This document shows, piece after piece, positions 5,545 through 11,682 of a stretch of DNA of 11,682 bases. The translations under genes and the position numbers were made by a program. The notes beneath the pieces were generated by a model. It did no database searches. It had not been told where the DNA came from and saw nothing but the letters and a program-made list of their open reading frames with translations. The stretch covers positions 785-12,466 of the forward strand of contig DMNK01000008.1 of assembly GCA_003453695.1 (NCBI GenBank). The letters run 5' to 3'. This DNA comes from Acidimicrobiaceae bacterium (GTDB taxonomy: Bacteria > Actinomycetota > Acidimicrobiia > Acidimicrobiales > UBA8190). The first letter of the stretch is position 1, and every line of letters begins with the position of its first letter.

Positions 5545-7047
5545 GTGCTGGCCACCATCTGGTCGGCGACCCTGCAGGGCGTCCAGGGCCATGGCGTCGA
5601 CGTCGAGGTGCACGTCTGTGCAGGGCTTCCGTCGTTCACGGTCGTGGGGCTCCCGGACACGGCCGTGCGCGAGTCGCGCGATCGCGTCCGCGCCGCCGTC
5701 CTGTCGAGCGGCTTTCCCTGGCCGTCCTCGCGTGTCACGGTCAATCTGGCGCCGTCGTCGCTCAGGAAGAGTGGCGCCGGGCTCGACCTGGCCGTCGCCG
5801 TGGGCGTGCTGACGGCCACCCAGCTGCTCGCCGAGACCCACGTGGCCGGCACCGGCTTCATCGGCGAGCTCGGGCTCGACGGCTCGCTGCGGCCGGTGAC
5901 CGGGATCGTGCCCATGGTGGACGCCCTCGGCCCGGCGCCGGTGGTCGTGCCCATGGCCTGCGTCGCCGAAGCGAGGCTCGTGTCCCCGCACGTGCGTGGC
6001 GCCCGCAACCTGTCCGAGGTGGTGTGCGCCTTGCGCCGGCAGGCTCCCTGGCCCGAGGCCACCCCGGCACCGGCGCCGCAGGTGCCGGCCTGCCCCGACC
6101 TGGCCGAGGTGCGTGGCCAGCCCCTCGGACGACGTGCGGTCGAGGTGGCCGCCGCCGGTGGACACCACCTGCTGCTCCTGGGCCCGCCCGGATCCGGCAA
6201 GACCATGCTGGCGACCCGGCTTCCCGGTCTCCTGCCCCCGCTCAGCCGCGCCGATGCGCTCGAGGTCACCCGCGTGCACTCCGCGGCCGGGTTGCCCTCC
6301 GCCGGCGGGCTCGTCACCCGGCCGCCGTTTCGCGCCCCCCACCACGGCGCCACCGAGGTGTCGCTGGTGGGCGGGGGCACGGCCTGGCTCCGTCCCGGCG
6401 AAGCGAGCCTGGCGCACTGCGGCGTGCTGTTCCTCGACGAGCTGGGGGAGTTCGCCCCCGCCGTGCTCGACGCCTTGCGCCAGCCCCTCGAGGAGGGCGT
6501 GGTGCGGGTGCGGCGGGCTCGGGGCGCCGCCGACCTGCCGGCGCGCGTGCTGCTCGTGGCGGCCATGAACCCCTGCCCCTGCGGGGAGGGGGCCGTGCGT
6601 GGCGCCTGCCGGTGCAGCGACGCCGCCCGGGCGCGCTACGAGCGGCGCCTCTCGGGCCCGCTCCTCGATCGCTTCGACCTGGCGGTGTCCCTGTCGCGAC
6701 CGGAGGTGGGCGACCTGCTCGGCGGCGTCGCCGGCGAGTCGACGTCGGTGGTCGCCGCCCGGGTAGAGGCGGCCCGCGGGGCGGCCACGACGCGGGGCGT
6801 GCGGTGCAACGCCGAGTTGTCCAGCGCCGCGCTGCGCGCCTGCTGCCCGCTGTCGCCTGCGGCGACGTCGCTGCTCGAACGACGCCTCCTTACCGGGGCG
6901 TTGTCGGCGCGGGGCCTGCACCGAGTGTGGCGTGTCGCTCGCACCGTCGCCGATCTCGACGATCCGCACGGGCCCATGACCGAGCAGCACGTGGCCGAGG
7001 CGCTGGCCTTGCGGGCAGGTCGTGACACCCTGACGACGCGTCGGTGA
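5545..7047 (+). CDS. comM: ComM / YifB family Mg-chelatase-like AAA+ ATPase
   Basis: ComM is a hexameric branch-migration helicase that helps integrate incoming single-stranded DNA during natural transformation in Gram-negative bacteria; its actinobacterial role is unproven. The 500 residues match family length. Domain order: an N-terminal Lon-protease-like domain (about 1-165, with GLPSFTVVGLPD and RVTVNLAPSSLRKSG), a Mg-chelatase AAA+ domain with Walker A GPPGSGKT (213-220), PFRAPHHGAT, Walker B VLFLDE (294-299) and NPCPCG (342-347), and a C-terminal helical domain containing ARTVADLD. A Cys cluster, C344, C346, C355 and C357, could bind zinc. GTG 5545 is chosen because GAAAGGAG (5531-5538) is 6 bases upstream and homologues begin MLAT; ATG 5539 directly abuts that site, and a GTG at 5470 lacks support. 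dprA starts 6 bases after its stop. Confidence 0.95.
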   Translation: MLATIWSATLQGVQGHGVDVEVHVCAGLPSFTVVGLPDTAVRESRDRVRAAVLSSGFPWPSSRVTVNLAPSSLRKSGAGLDLAVAVGVLTATQLLAETHVAGTGFIGELGLDGSLRPVTGIVPMVDALGPAPVVVPMACVAEARLVSPHVRGARNLSEVVCALRRQAPWPEATPAPAPQVPACPDLAEVRGQPLGRRAVEVAAAGGHHLLLLGPPGSGKTMLATRLPGLLPPLSRADALEVTRVHSAAGLPSAGGLVTRPPFRAPHHGATEVSLVGGGTAWLRPGEASLAHCGVLFLDELGEFAPAVLDALRQPLEEGVVRVRRARGAADLPARVLLVAAMNPCPCGEGAVRGACRCSDAARARYERRLSGPLLDRFDLAVSLSRPEVGDLLGGVAGESTSVVAARVEAARGAATTRGVRCNAELSSAALRACCPLSPAATSLLERRLLTGALSARGLHRVWRVARTVADLDDPHGPMTEQHVAEALALRAGRDTLTTRR

Positions 7048-7053
7048 TCCGCC

Positions 7054-8217
7054 GTGCCGGCACCGGAGGCAGCGCACGAGGACAGCCCGCTCGTCGACGA
7101 GGACCTCGCCTGTGCCGCCGCCCTGGCGTCGCTGGGCCTGTCCCCGGCCCGCCTGCGCCGGCTGCTCCTCGGCGCCCGCCCCAGAGAGGTCTGGGGCCGG
7201 CTTGGTTCCGGGTCGCACCCCGACGACCCCGATGGCCGGCTGGCTGCCCGCTGCCGGCCCGGGTTGCCCGAGCACGTGGAGCGCCGATGCCGCGGTGCCG
7301 GCCTGTCCACGCTGGTGTTGGGCGCCGCCGGCTATCCACGGCGCCTGGCCGACGACCCCGAGGCGCCTGCCGTCTTGTTCGTCCGCGGTGACGGCGGCGT
7401 CCTCGACGACGTTCCACGTGCAGCAGTGGTGGGCACCCGCAGCCCCAGCGAGCTGGGCCGGCGCGTCGCCTTCGACATGGGTGCGGCCCTGGCGGCGTCG
7501 GGCGCAGGCGTGGTGTCGGGACTGGCCCTGGGCATCGACTGCGCCGCCCTGTCCGGCGCAAGGAGCACAGCGCGATCCACGGTCGCACCTTCGGTGGCGG
7601 TGGTGGGAACCGCCCCGGACACCCTGGGCACGGCCGAGCAGCGCCGGCTGGCCGCCTCCATCGCCGAGACCGGCGCCGTGATCTCGGAGCTTCCTCCCGG
7701 CGCGCCCAGCGCCCGGTGGAGGTTCGCCGTCCGCAACCGCGTCATGGCCGCCCTGGCCGACGTGGTGGTGGTCGTCGAGAGTCACGCCGAGGGAGGCGCG
7801 CTGCACACCGTGCGGGCCGCCCGCCGCCGTCAGGTGGCGGTGGCGGCCGTGCCCGGTTCGCTCCGCAACCCGGCGTCGGAGGGCACCAACGCGCTCCTCG
7901 TCCACGGGGCGTTCTGCGTCCGCGACGGAAGCGATGCGCTGGCCCTGTTGTCCCGCCTCACCCGCTGGGTGCCGGCGTCGTCGCTGTCCGACGCCTCGCC
8001 TGTCGCCTCGCCCGGTCCCACCGACGGGCTCGACCCGCTCGAGGCGTCGGTGTTCGACGCGCTCGGAGGCGACAGCCTCGGGCTCGACGCCCTCGTGCTG
8101 CGCACCGGTCTGTCGCTGTCCTCCGTGGCGCTCGCCCTCGAACGTCTCGCCGACGCCGGCTTGGCGGTGTCCGAAGGCGGGTTCTGGGCCCGGCCGGGCG
8201 TGGCGCCCCGGCCATGA
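7054..8217 (+). CDS. dprA: DprA/Smf family DNA-processing protein, divergent core
   Basis: DprA binds incoming single-stranded DNA and loads RecA during transformation. The 387-residue product has an N-terminal helical (SAM/HhH-like) part, a Rossmann-like DprA domain (about 90-300) with VVGTRSPSELG (125-135), VVSGLALGID (153-162), ISELPPG (210-216) and FAVRNRVMAAL (224-234), and a C-terminal winged-helix part (about 325-385, with LDPLEASVFDALGGDS and LALERLADAGL). Several usual residues are changed. The AHxGAL segment after GID reads ALSGARSTAR, GxDxxYPxxN is APDTLGTAEQ, and SGSLITA is GGALHTVR. The fold is therefore clear but the nucleotide-like pocket is divergent, so DNA binding cannot be assumed. 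Codon use looks like its neighbours. The GTG start is 6 bases after comM and has no clear ribosome binding site, suggesting coupling. Confidence 0.9.
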   Translation: MPAPEAAHEDSPLVDEDLACAAALASLGLSPARLRRLLLGARPREVWGRLGSGSHPDDPDGRLAARCRPGLPEHVERRCRGAGLSTLVLGAAGYPRRLADDPEAPAVLFVRGDGGVLDDVPRAAVVGTRSPSELGRRVAFDMGAALAASGAGVVSGLALGIDCAALSGARSTARSTVAPSVAVVGTAPDTLGTAEQRRLAASIAETGAVISELPPGAPSARWRFAVRNRVMAALADVVVVVESHAEGGALHTVRAARRRQVAVAAVPGSLRNPASEGTNALLVHGAFCVRDGSDALALLSRLTRWVPASSLSDASPVASPGPTDGLDPLEASVFDALGGDSLGLDALVLRTGLSLSSVALALERLADAGLAVSEGGFWARPGVAPRP

Positions 8218-8230
8218 GCCATCCTGTGTC

Positions 8231-8605
8231 GTGCGCTACCTCGTCGACGGGATGAACGTCATCGGGACCCGGCCCGACCAGTGGTGGCGTGACCGGTCCG
8301 CGGCCCGGCGGAAGCTGGTCCAGGCCCTCTCCACGATGTGCGACGGTGCCGCCGTCACGGTGGTCTTCGACGGCCGTCCCGACGCCGGGGAACTGGACGA
8401 AGCGGCCGGGAGTGGTGTGATGGTGCGCTTCGCTCCCGGCGGCCCCAACGCCGCCGACGACGTCATCGCCTCGTACGTCGGTGACGATCCCGAGCCGTCC
8501 TCGTTGGTCGTCGTGACCTCGGACGGCGCCCTGGCCGGCAAGGTGCGCGCCCTGGGCGCCGCGGTCATGGGCTCGAACACCTTTCGCCAGCGGCTCGACC
8601 GATAG
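8231..8605 (+). CDS. NYN (PIN-like) domain protein, YacP-type putative ribonuclease
   Basis: The 124-residue product is a single NYN domain. It starts MRYLVDGMNVIG with Asp6 and Asn9, continues with VTVVFDGRPD (Asp47), NAADDVIASYV (Asp76, Asp77) and VVVTSDGALAGKVRALGA (Asp98), and ends SNTFRQRLDR. These acidic residues line the metal site of PIN-like nucleases. Bacillus YacP (Rae1) cuts mRNA on the ribosome, so an RNA-cleaving role is plausible, but no substrate can be named. GTG 8231 is used because the first strand (RYLVDG) begins there; the frame is open upstream but without family character. The gene lies 13 bases after dprA and 12 bases before the next gene, so all four are probably one operon with comM. 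No ribosome binding site is obvious. Confidence 0.9.
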   Translation: MRYLVDGMNVIGTRPDQWWRDRSAARRKLVQALSTMCDGAAVTVVFDGRPDAGELDEAAGSGVMVRFAPGGPNAADDVIASYVGDDPEPSSLVVVTSDGALAGKVRALGAAVMGSNTFRQRLDR

Positions 8606-8617
8606 GCGCCCGGCGCA

Positions 8618-9463
8618 GTGCCTCCCCTGACGCGACTCGGCTTGCTGTTGCCCGCTGCTCTCGGCGCCGCCGAGCCTGGCCTCGTTCTCCCCGGCCTCGT
8701 CGATCTGGCCCTCGCCGCCGAGACGGCCGGCTTCGACTCGCTGTGGGTGCCCGACGCCGCCGGCGGGCCCCGGTCGCACCCCCGGGCGGCGCTCGAGGCG
8801 TACACGACCCTCGGCGCCCTGGCCGTGTCCACCACCACGGCTCGCCTGGGTGCCCTGGCCAGTCCCGTCCCCGGCCGGGCGCCGTCGCTCCTCGCCAAAC
8901 AGGTCACGACCGTCGACATCCTGTCGGGTGGACGAGCCGTGCTCGGCCTGCGGGCCGTCCGGCGCCGGCTCACGGGCCGGCGGGCCCAGCTGGAGCGGGT
9001 CGACGAGGCGGCGCAGGTGTGCAGGGCACTCTTCCGCAACGAGATCTCCACCTTCAGCGGACGGCACTTCGCCGTCGACCACGCCGCCAACCGGCCTGCG
9101 CCCGTCCAAGTGGAGGGTCCACCCATCCTTGTCGCCGGCCCCGGGGGCACCGGGCTTCTCTCCGTGGCCGCTCGTCGTGCCGACGCCGTCTTCATGGAGG
9201 TGGCTCCGACGGTCTTGCGACGCCGGGTCGTGACGCTGGCCGCGCTGAGCCGGCAGGCCGGGCGCGATCCCGCCGAGGTGTCCGTGATCGCAGCTCTGGA
9301 CGCACCTTTCTCCGGGTGGCAGTCAAGCGACCGGGCCGTGCTCGTGAGAAGGGCAGCGGCGCTGCGACAGGCCGGCGCCGACGGCGTCGTCGTGGAAGCG
9401 CCGGCGGGCACGCCCCCCGAGGCCCTCGAGCGGCTGGGCGCAGCGCTGGGCGACCTCGCCTGA
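8618..9463 (+). CDS. Luciferase-like monooxygenase family oxidoreductase, shortened
   Basis: The 281-residue product has the TIM-barrel pattern of flavin/F420-dependent luciferase-like enzymes: RLGLLLP at the N-terminus, LAAETAGFDSLWVPD (32-46), ARLGALASPVPGRAPSLLAKQ (75-95), VDILSGGRAVLGL (99-111) and RRADAVFMEV near 187-196. In most relatives the GL strand is followed by a GAGW-type segment and loop before the ERLDEALQV helix. Here GLRAVRRRLTGRRAQLERVDEA (110-131) connects directly, missing roughly 15 residues that contribute to the cofactor and substrate pocket. The gene follows the NYN gene by 12 bases and runs into ald convergently after 20 bases. Cofactor (F420 or FMN) and substrate are not determinable. 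GTG 8618 fits the start of the first strand; AGGCG upstream is a weak ribosome binding site. Confidence 0.82.
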   Translation: MPPLTRLGLLLPAALGAAEPGLVLPGLVDLALAAETAGFDSLWVPDAAGGPRSHPRAALEAYTTLGALAVSTTTARLGALASPVPGRAPSLLAKQVTTVDILSGGRAVLGLRAVRRRLTGRRAQLERVDEAAQVCRALFRNEISTFSGRHFAVDHAANRPAPVQVEGPPILVAGPGGTGLLSVAARRADAVFMEVAPTVLRRRVVTLAALSRQAGRDPAEVSVIAALDAPFSGWQSSDRAVLVRRAAALRQAGADGVVVEAPAGTPPEALERLGAALGDLA

Positions 9464-9483
9464 CGCCAGGCTGCGGCCCGGGC

Positions 9484-10608
9484 TCAGTGGGCGGCCGAGG
9501 TCCCCAGTGCCGCGAACGGATCCACGGCGGGTCGCCCGAGTGCGGCGGCGGTGGCGGCGTTCGTGACGTGGCCGCCGGTCACCGCCAGGCCGGCAACCAG
9601 CCCGGGGTCGAGCTCGAGGGCGCGGCGCACACCGTTGGCGGCGAGGGTCACGGCGTAGGGGATGGTGGCGTTGGTCAGCGCGTAGGTGGAGGTGTGCGGG
9701 ACGGCGGCGGGCATGTTGCCCACGCCGTAGTGGAGCACGCCGAAGTGTTCGATCACGGGCGTGTCGTGGGTGGTCTCGCTGGTGGTGGCCACACAGCCGC
9801 CCTGGTCGACGGCCACGTCGACGATGACCGAGCCTCGCCGCATCTGGCGCACCATGTCCTCGCTGATCACGACCGGCGCCCGCCCGCCCGGGACGAGCAC
9901 GGCCCCGATGACCAGATCGGCGTCCGCCACCGAGCGTTCGACGACGGCACGGTTGGAGGCGAGCGTCATGATGCGCCCGCGGTGGATCTGGTCCACCACG
10001 CGCAGACGGTCGAGGTCGCGGTCGAGGAGGAACACCTCGGCCTCCATGCCTTGGGCGATCCACGCCGCGTTCAACCCGACCGTGCCGGCACCGACCACCA
10101 CCACCCGGGCCGGACGCACGCCCGGGGCACCGCCCATGAGCACCCCGCGCCCGCCCGGCGCCCGTTCCAAGAAGTGCGCTCCCACTTGTGGGGCGAGACG
10201 GCCTGCCACCTCGCTCATCGGCGCCAGCAGGGGCAGGCCGCCGGACGAGGAGCGCACCGTTTCGTAGCCGAGTGCCGTCGTGCCCGCCGACAACAAGGCG
10301 TCGGCCACCGCCGGATAGGCAGCGAGATGGAGATAGGTGAACAGCACCAGCTCGGCACGAAGGAATCGAAATTCCTCGGGCTGAGGTTCCTTCACCTTCA
10401 TCACCAGCTCGGCAGACCACGCCGTCTCGCCGTCCACGAGTTCGGCACCGGCGGCGACGAAGTCGGCGTCGTGCAACGCCGAGGGCTCGCCGGCACCCGA
10501 CTGCACCAGCACCCGGATGCCGTGGGTGGTCAGCTCCCGGGCGCCGTCGGGGGTGAGCGCCACGCGGTTCTCGCCAGGCTTCACCTCGGCCGGCACTCCG
10601 ACGATCAC
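9484..10608 (-). CDS. ald: Alanine dehydrogenase
   Basis: Ald catalyses reversible NAD-dependent oxidative deamination of L-alanine to pyruvate and ammonia. The 374 residues match the family (about 371). The start [20 protein letters not shown] carries Arg15; Lys73 in KVKEP and His94 in TYLHLAAYP are the pyruvate-site residues. [10 protein letters not shown] (173-182) with Asp196 is the NAD-binding Rossmann motif, and Asp268 in VDQGGC corresponds to the catalytic aspartate (M. tuberculosis Asp270). [18 protein letters not shown] is highly typical of the family. The GTG start is exactly where homologues begin. No ribosome binding site precedes it; instead a TAGCCT -10-like element lies 6 bases upstream, so it is probably leaderless. 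It faces away from fumC and converges on the luciferase-like gene. Confidence 0.97.
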   Translation of the reverse strand: MIVGVPAEVKPGENRVALTPDGARELTTHGIRVLVQSGAGEPSALHDADFVAAGAELVDGETAWSAELVMKVKEPQPEEFRFLRAELVLFTYLHLAAYPAVADALLSAGTTALGYETVRSSSGGLPLLAPMSEVAGRLAPQVGAHFLERAPGGRGVLMGGAPGVRPARVVVVGAGTVGLNAAWIAQGMEAEVFLLDRDLDRLRVVDQIHRGRIMTLASNRAVVERSVADADLVIGAVLVPGGRAPVVISEDMVRQMRRGSVIVDVAVDQGGCVATTSETTHDTPVIEHFGVLHYGVGNMPAAVPHTSTYALTNATIPYAVTLAANGVRRALELDPGLVAGLAVTGGHVTNAATAAALGRPAVDPFAALGTSAAH

Positions 10609-10614
10609 GGACGG

Positions 10615-10620
10615 AGGCTA
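10615..10620 (-). promoter_or_regulatory. Candidate -10 element for leaderless ald transcript
   Basis: On the - strand the sequence reads TAGCCT, then 6 bases, then the GTG start. This fits the actinobacterial TANNNT pattern with the transcription start at the start codon. The eight-base context GTAGCCTC is repeated in mirror image in front of fumC. No clear -35. Confidence 0.5.
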
Positions 10621-10695
10621 CTGCCGGACGTTCGAGGATCGGGGGAGCCGCGACGCGCCGAGCTGGCGTCCGGTGGCGATGTCGCGCCGGCGGGG

Positions 10696-10701
10696 TAGCC
10701 T
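10696..10701 (+). promoter_or_regulatory. Candidate -10 element for leaderless fumC transcript
   Basis: TAGCCT lies 8 bases before the fumC ATG with no purine-rich ribosome binding site between them. The same GTAGCCTC octamer occurs inverted at 10614-10621 ahead of ald. Spacing is one or two bases longer than ideal for leaderless initiation at the ATG, so a leader of one or two bases is also possible. Confidence 0.5.
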
Positions 10702-10709
10702 CGAACCTG

Positions 10710-11682
10710 ATGAGCGACACCCGTGTCGAGACCGACTCCATGGGGCCGATCGAAGTCCCCGCCGAGCACTACTGGGGGGCGCAGACAGCTCGCTCGCTCG
10801 TGCACTTCTCGATCGGGGACGACACCATGCCCCGGGAGGTGATCAGGGCCTTCGGGGTCTTGAAGGAGGCGGCGGCGCGTGCCAACGCCGATCTGGGGAG
10901 GCTCGCCCCCGAGCTGGCCGATCTCATCGTGGAGGCCTCTCGCCAAGTGGCCGACGGCGCCCTCGACAGCGAGTTCCCCCTGCGCGTGTGGCAGACCGGC
11001 AGCGGCACCCAGACGAACATGAACGCCAACGAGGTGATCGCCAACCGCGCCATCGAGCTCGCCGGCGGCGAGCGCGGCTCGAAGGCCCCTGTGCACCCCA
11101 ACGACCACGTCAACATGTCGCAATCGTCCAACGACACGTTTCCGACGGCCATGCACATCGCCGCCGCCGAGCAGATCGTCCACGCCTTGCTCCCCTCGCT
11201 GCGGGCGCTGCGCCAGGCCTTGGCGGGCAAGGCGCACGAGTTCGACGACGTGGTGAAGATCGGCCGCACCCATCTCATGGACGCCGTGCCGCTCACCCTC
11301 GGGCAGGAGTTGTCGGGATACGTGGCCCAGCTCGATTCCGATCTCGAGCGCCTGCAGCAGTGCCTGCCCGATCTCTACCAGCTGGCCCTCGGGGGCACCG
11401 CCGTGGGGACGGGGCTCAACACCCACCCCGAGTTCGGGGCCCGGGCCGCCGCCTACATCGCCGAGCTCACCGCCCTGCCCTTCGTGCCCGCCCCGAACTA
11501 CTTCGCCGCCCTGGCCGCCCACGACGCCCTCGTCCAGGCGAGCGGGAGCCTGCGCACGTTGGCGGTGTCGTTGACCAAGATCGCCGACGACATCCGTTGG
11601 CTGGGCTCGGGGCCACGGGCGGGGCTGGGCGAACTGGTGCTCCCCCCCAACGAGCCGGGCTCGTCGATCATGCCCGGCAAGG
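10710..11682 (+). CDS. fumC: Class II fumarate hydratase (partial, C-terminus beyond window)
   Basis: FumC interconverts fumarate and malate in the TCA cycle without an iron-sulfur cluster. The 324 residues present (of about 460) read without a break to the window edge. Motifs match E. coli FumC nearly position for position: [10 protein letters not shown] with Thr100, SQSSNDTFP with Ser139, Ser140 and Asn141, the catalytic [10 protein letters not shown] with His188, [15 protein letters not shown], and GSSIMPGK with Ser318 on the mobile signature loop, cut just before its conserved VN. THLxDA and MPGK favour fumarase over aspartase (which usually has TQLQDA and MPAK). ATG 10710 agrees with the family N-terminus ([19 protein letters not shown]). 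No ribosome binding site is visible; a -10-like element 8 bases upstream suggests a leaderless or near-leaderless mRNA. Confidence 0.97.
   Translation, partial: MSDTRVETDSMGPIEVPAEHYWGAQTARSLVHFSIGDDTMPREVIRAFGVLKEAAARANADLGRLAPELADLIVEASRQVADGALDSEFPLRVWQTGSGTQTNMNANEVIANRAIELAGGERGSKAPVHPNDHVNMSQSSNDTFPTAMHIAAAEQIVHALLPSLRALRQALAGKAHEFDDVVKIGRTHLMDAVPLTLGQELSGYVAQLDSDLERLQQCLPDLYQLALGGTAVGTGLNTHPEFGARAAAYIAELTALPFVPAPNYFAALAAHDALVQASGSLRTLAVSLTKIADDIRWLGSGPRAGLGELVLPPNEPGSSIMPGK

Noticed and set aside
5236..7905. 889-codon - strand open frame opposite comM and dprA
   Set aside because: Rich in His, Gly, Arg and Gln with no domain; comM on the + strand has intact Walker motifs, so this is a shadow.
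9464..9483. GCCCGGGC palindrome between the convergent luciferase-like gene and ald as a bidirectional terminator
   Set aside because: Only 8 bases with no loop or T-run; too weak to support.
8743..10698. 651-codon + strand open frame across the luciferase-like gene and opposite ald
   Set aside because: It runs through two real genes on different strands and shows no recognisable domain.
1..11682. Defence system, prophage, insertion sequence, CRISPR, tRNA or rRNA
   Set aside because: Both strands were read for transposase, integrase, direct-repeat arrays, tRNA-like cloverleafs and defence domains; none was seen, and base composition is uniform.

Overview
The window is GC-rich, compact, gene-dense chromosomal DNA from an actinobacterium. 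Eleven of the sixteen visible start codons are best read as GTG. The gene order ffh-rpsP-KH-rimM-trmD-rplS-DUF2469-yraN...comM-dprA is a known actinobacterial backbone, and DUF2469 is essentially actinobacterial. A luciferase-like oxidoreductase of the type that often uses F420 fits this. The best guess is Actinomycetota, possibly the Acidimicrobiia; the class is inferred from protein style only and no rRNA is present.

Layout, left to right on the + strand unless noted. (1) 1-3439: translation and RNA block. It holds the end of ffh (signal recognition particle GTPase), rpsP (S16), a KH-domain RNA-binding protein, rimM (16S processing), trmD (tRNA m1G37 methyltransferase), rplS (L19), a DUF2469 protein and a YraN-type nuclease-fold protein. 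The lepB and rnhB genes that often sit between rplS and DUF2469 are absent. (2) 3440-5398: two strong hairpins and a promoter-like site separate this block from a three-gene cassette. The cassette encodes an enoyl-CoA hydratase/isomerase-family enzyme whose residues point to an isomerase, an MTA/SAH-type nucleosidase and a tiny cupin. It splits the usual yraN-comM adjacency. (3) 5399-9463: a DNA-uptake/recombination-like set, comM and dprA, followed closely by a YacP-type NYN-domain protein and a shortened luciferase-like oxidoreductase. (4) 9484-11682: alanine dehydrogenase on the - strand, divergent from a class II fumarase (fumC) cut by the window end. The two share a 101-bp intergenic region with mirror-image -10-like elements placed so that both mRNAs could be leaderless.

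Most of the window is conserved housekeeping DNA. I see no insertion sequence, CRISPR array, tRNA, rRNA or phage gene, and no convincing novel multi-gene system. The points most worth a second look are the inserted cassette with its active-site substitutions, the missing RimM start, the divergent DprA core with an adjacent NYN protein, and the symmetric ald/fumC promoter region. No gene-free stretch exceeds 300 bases; the longest gaps are about 160, 142 and 146 bases and their contents are listed.
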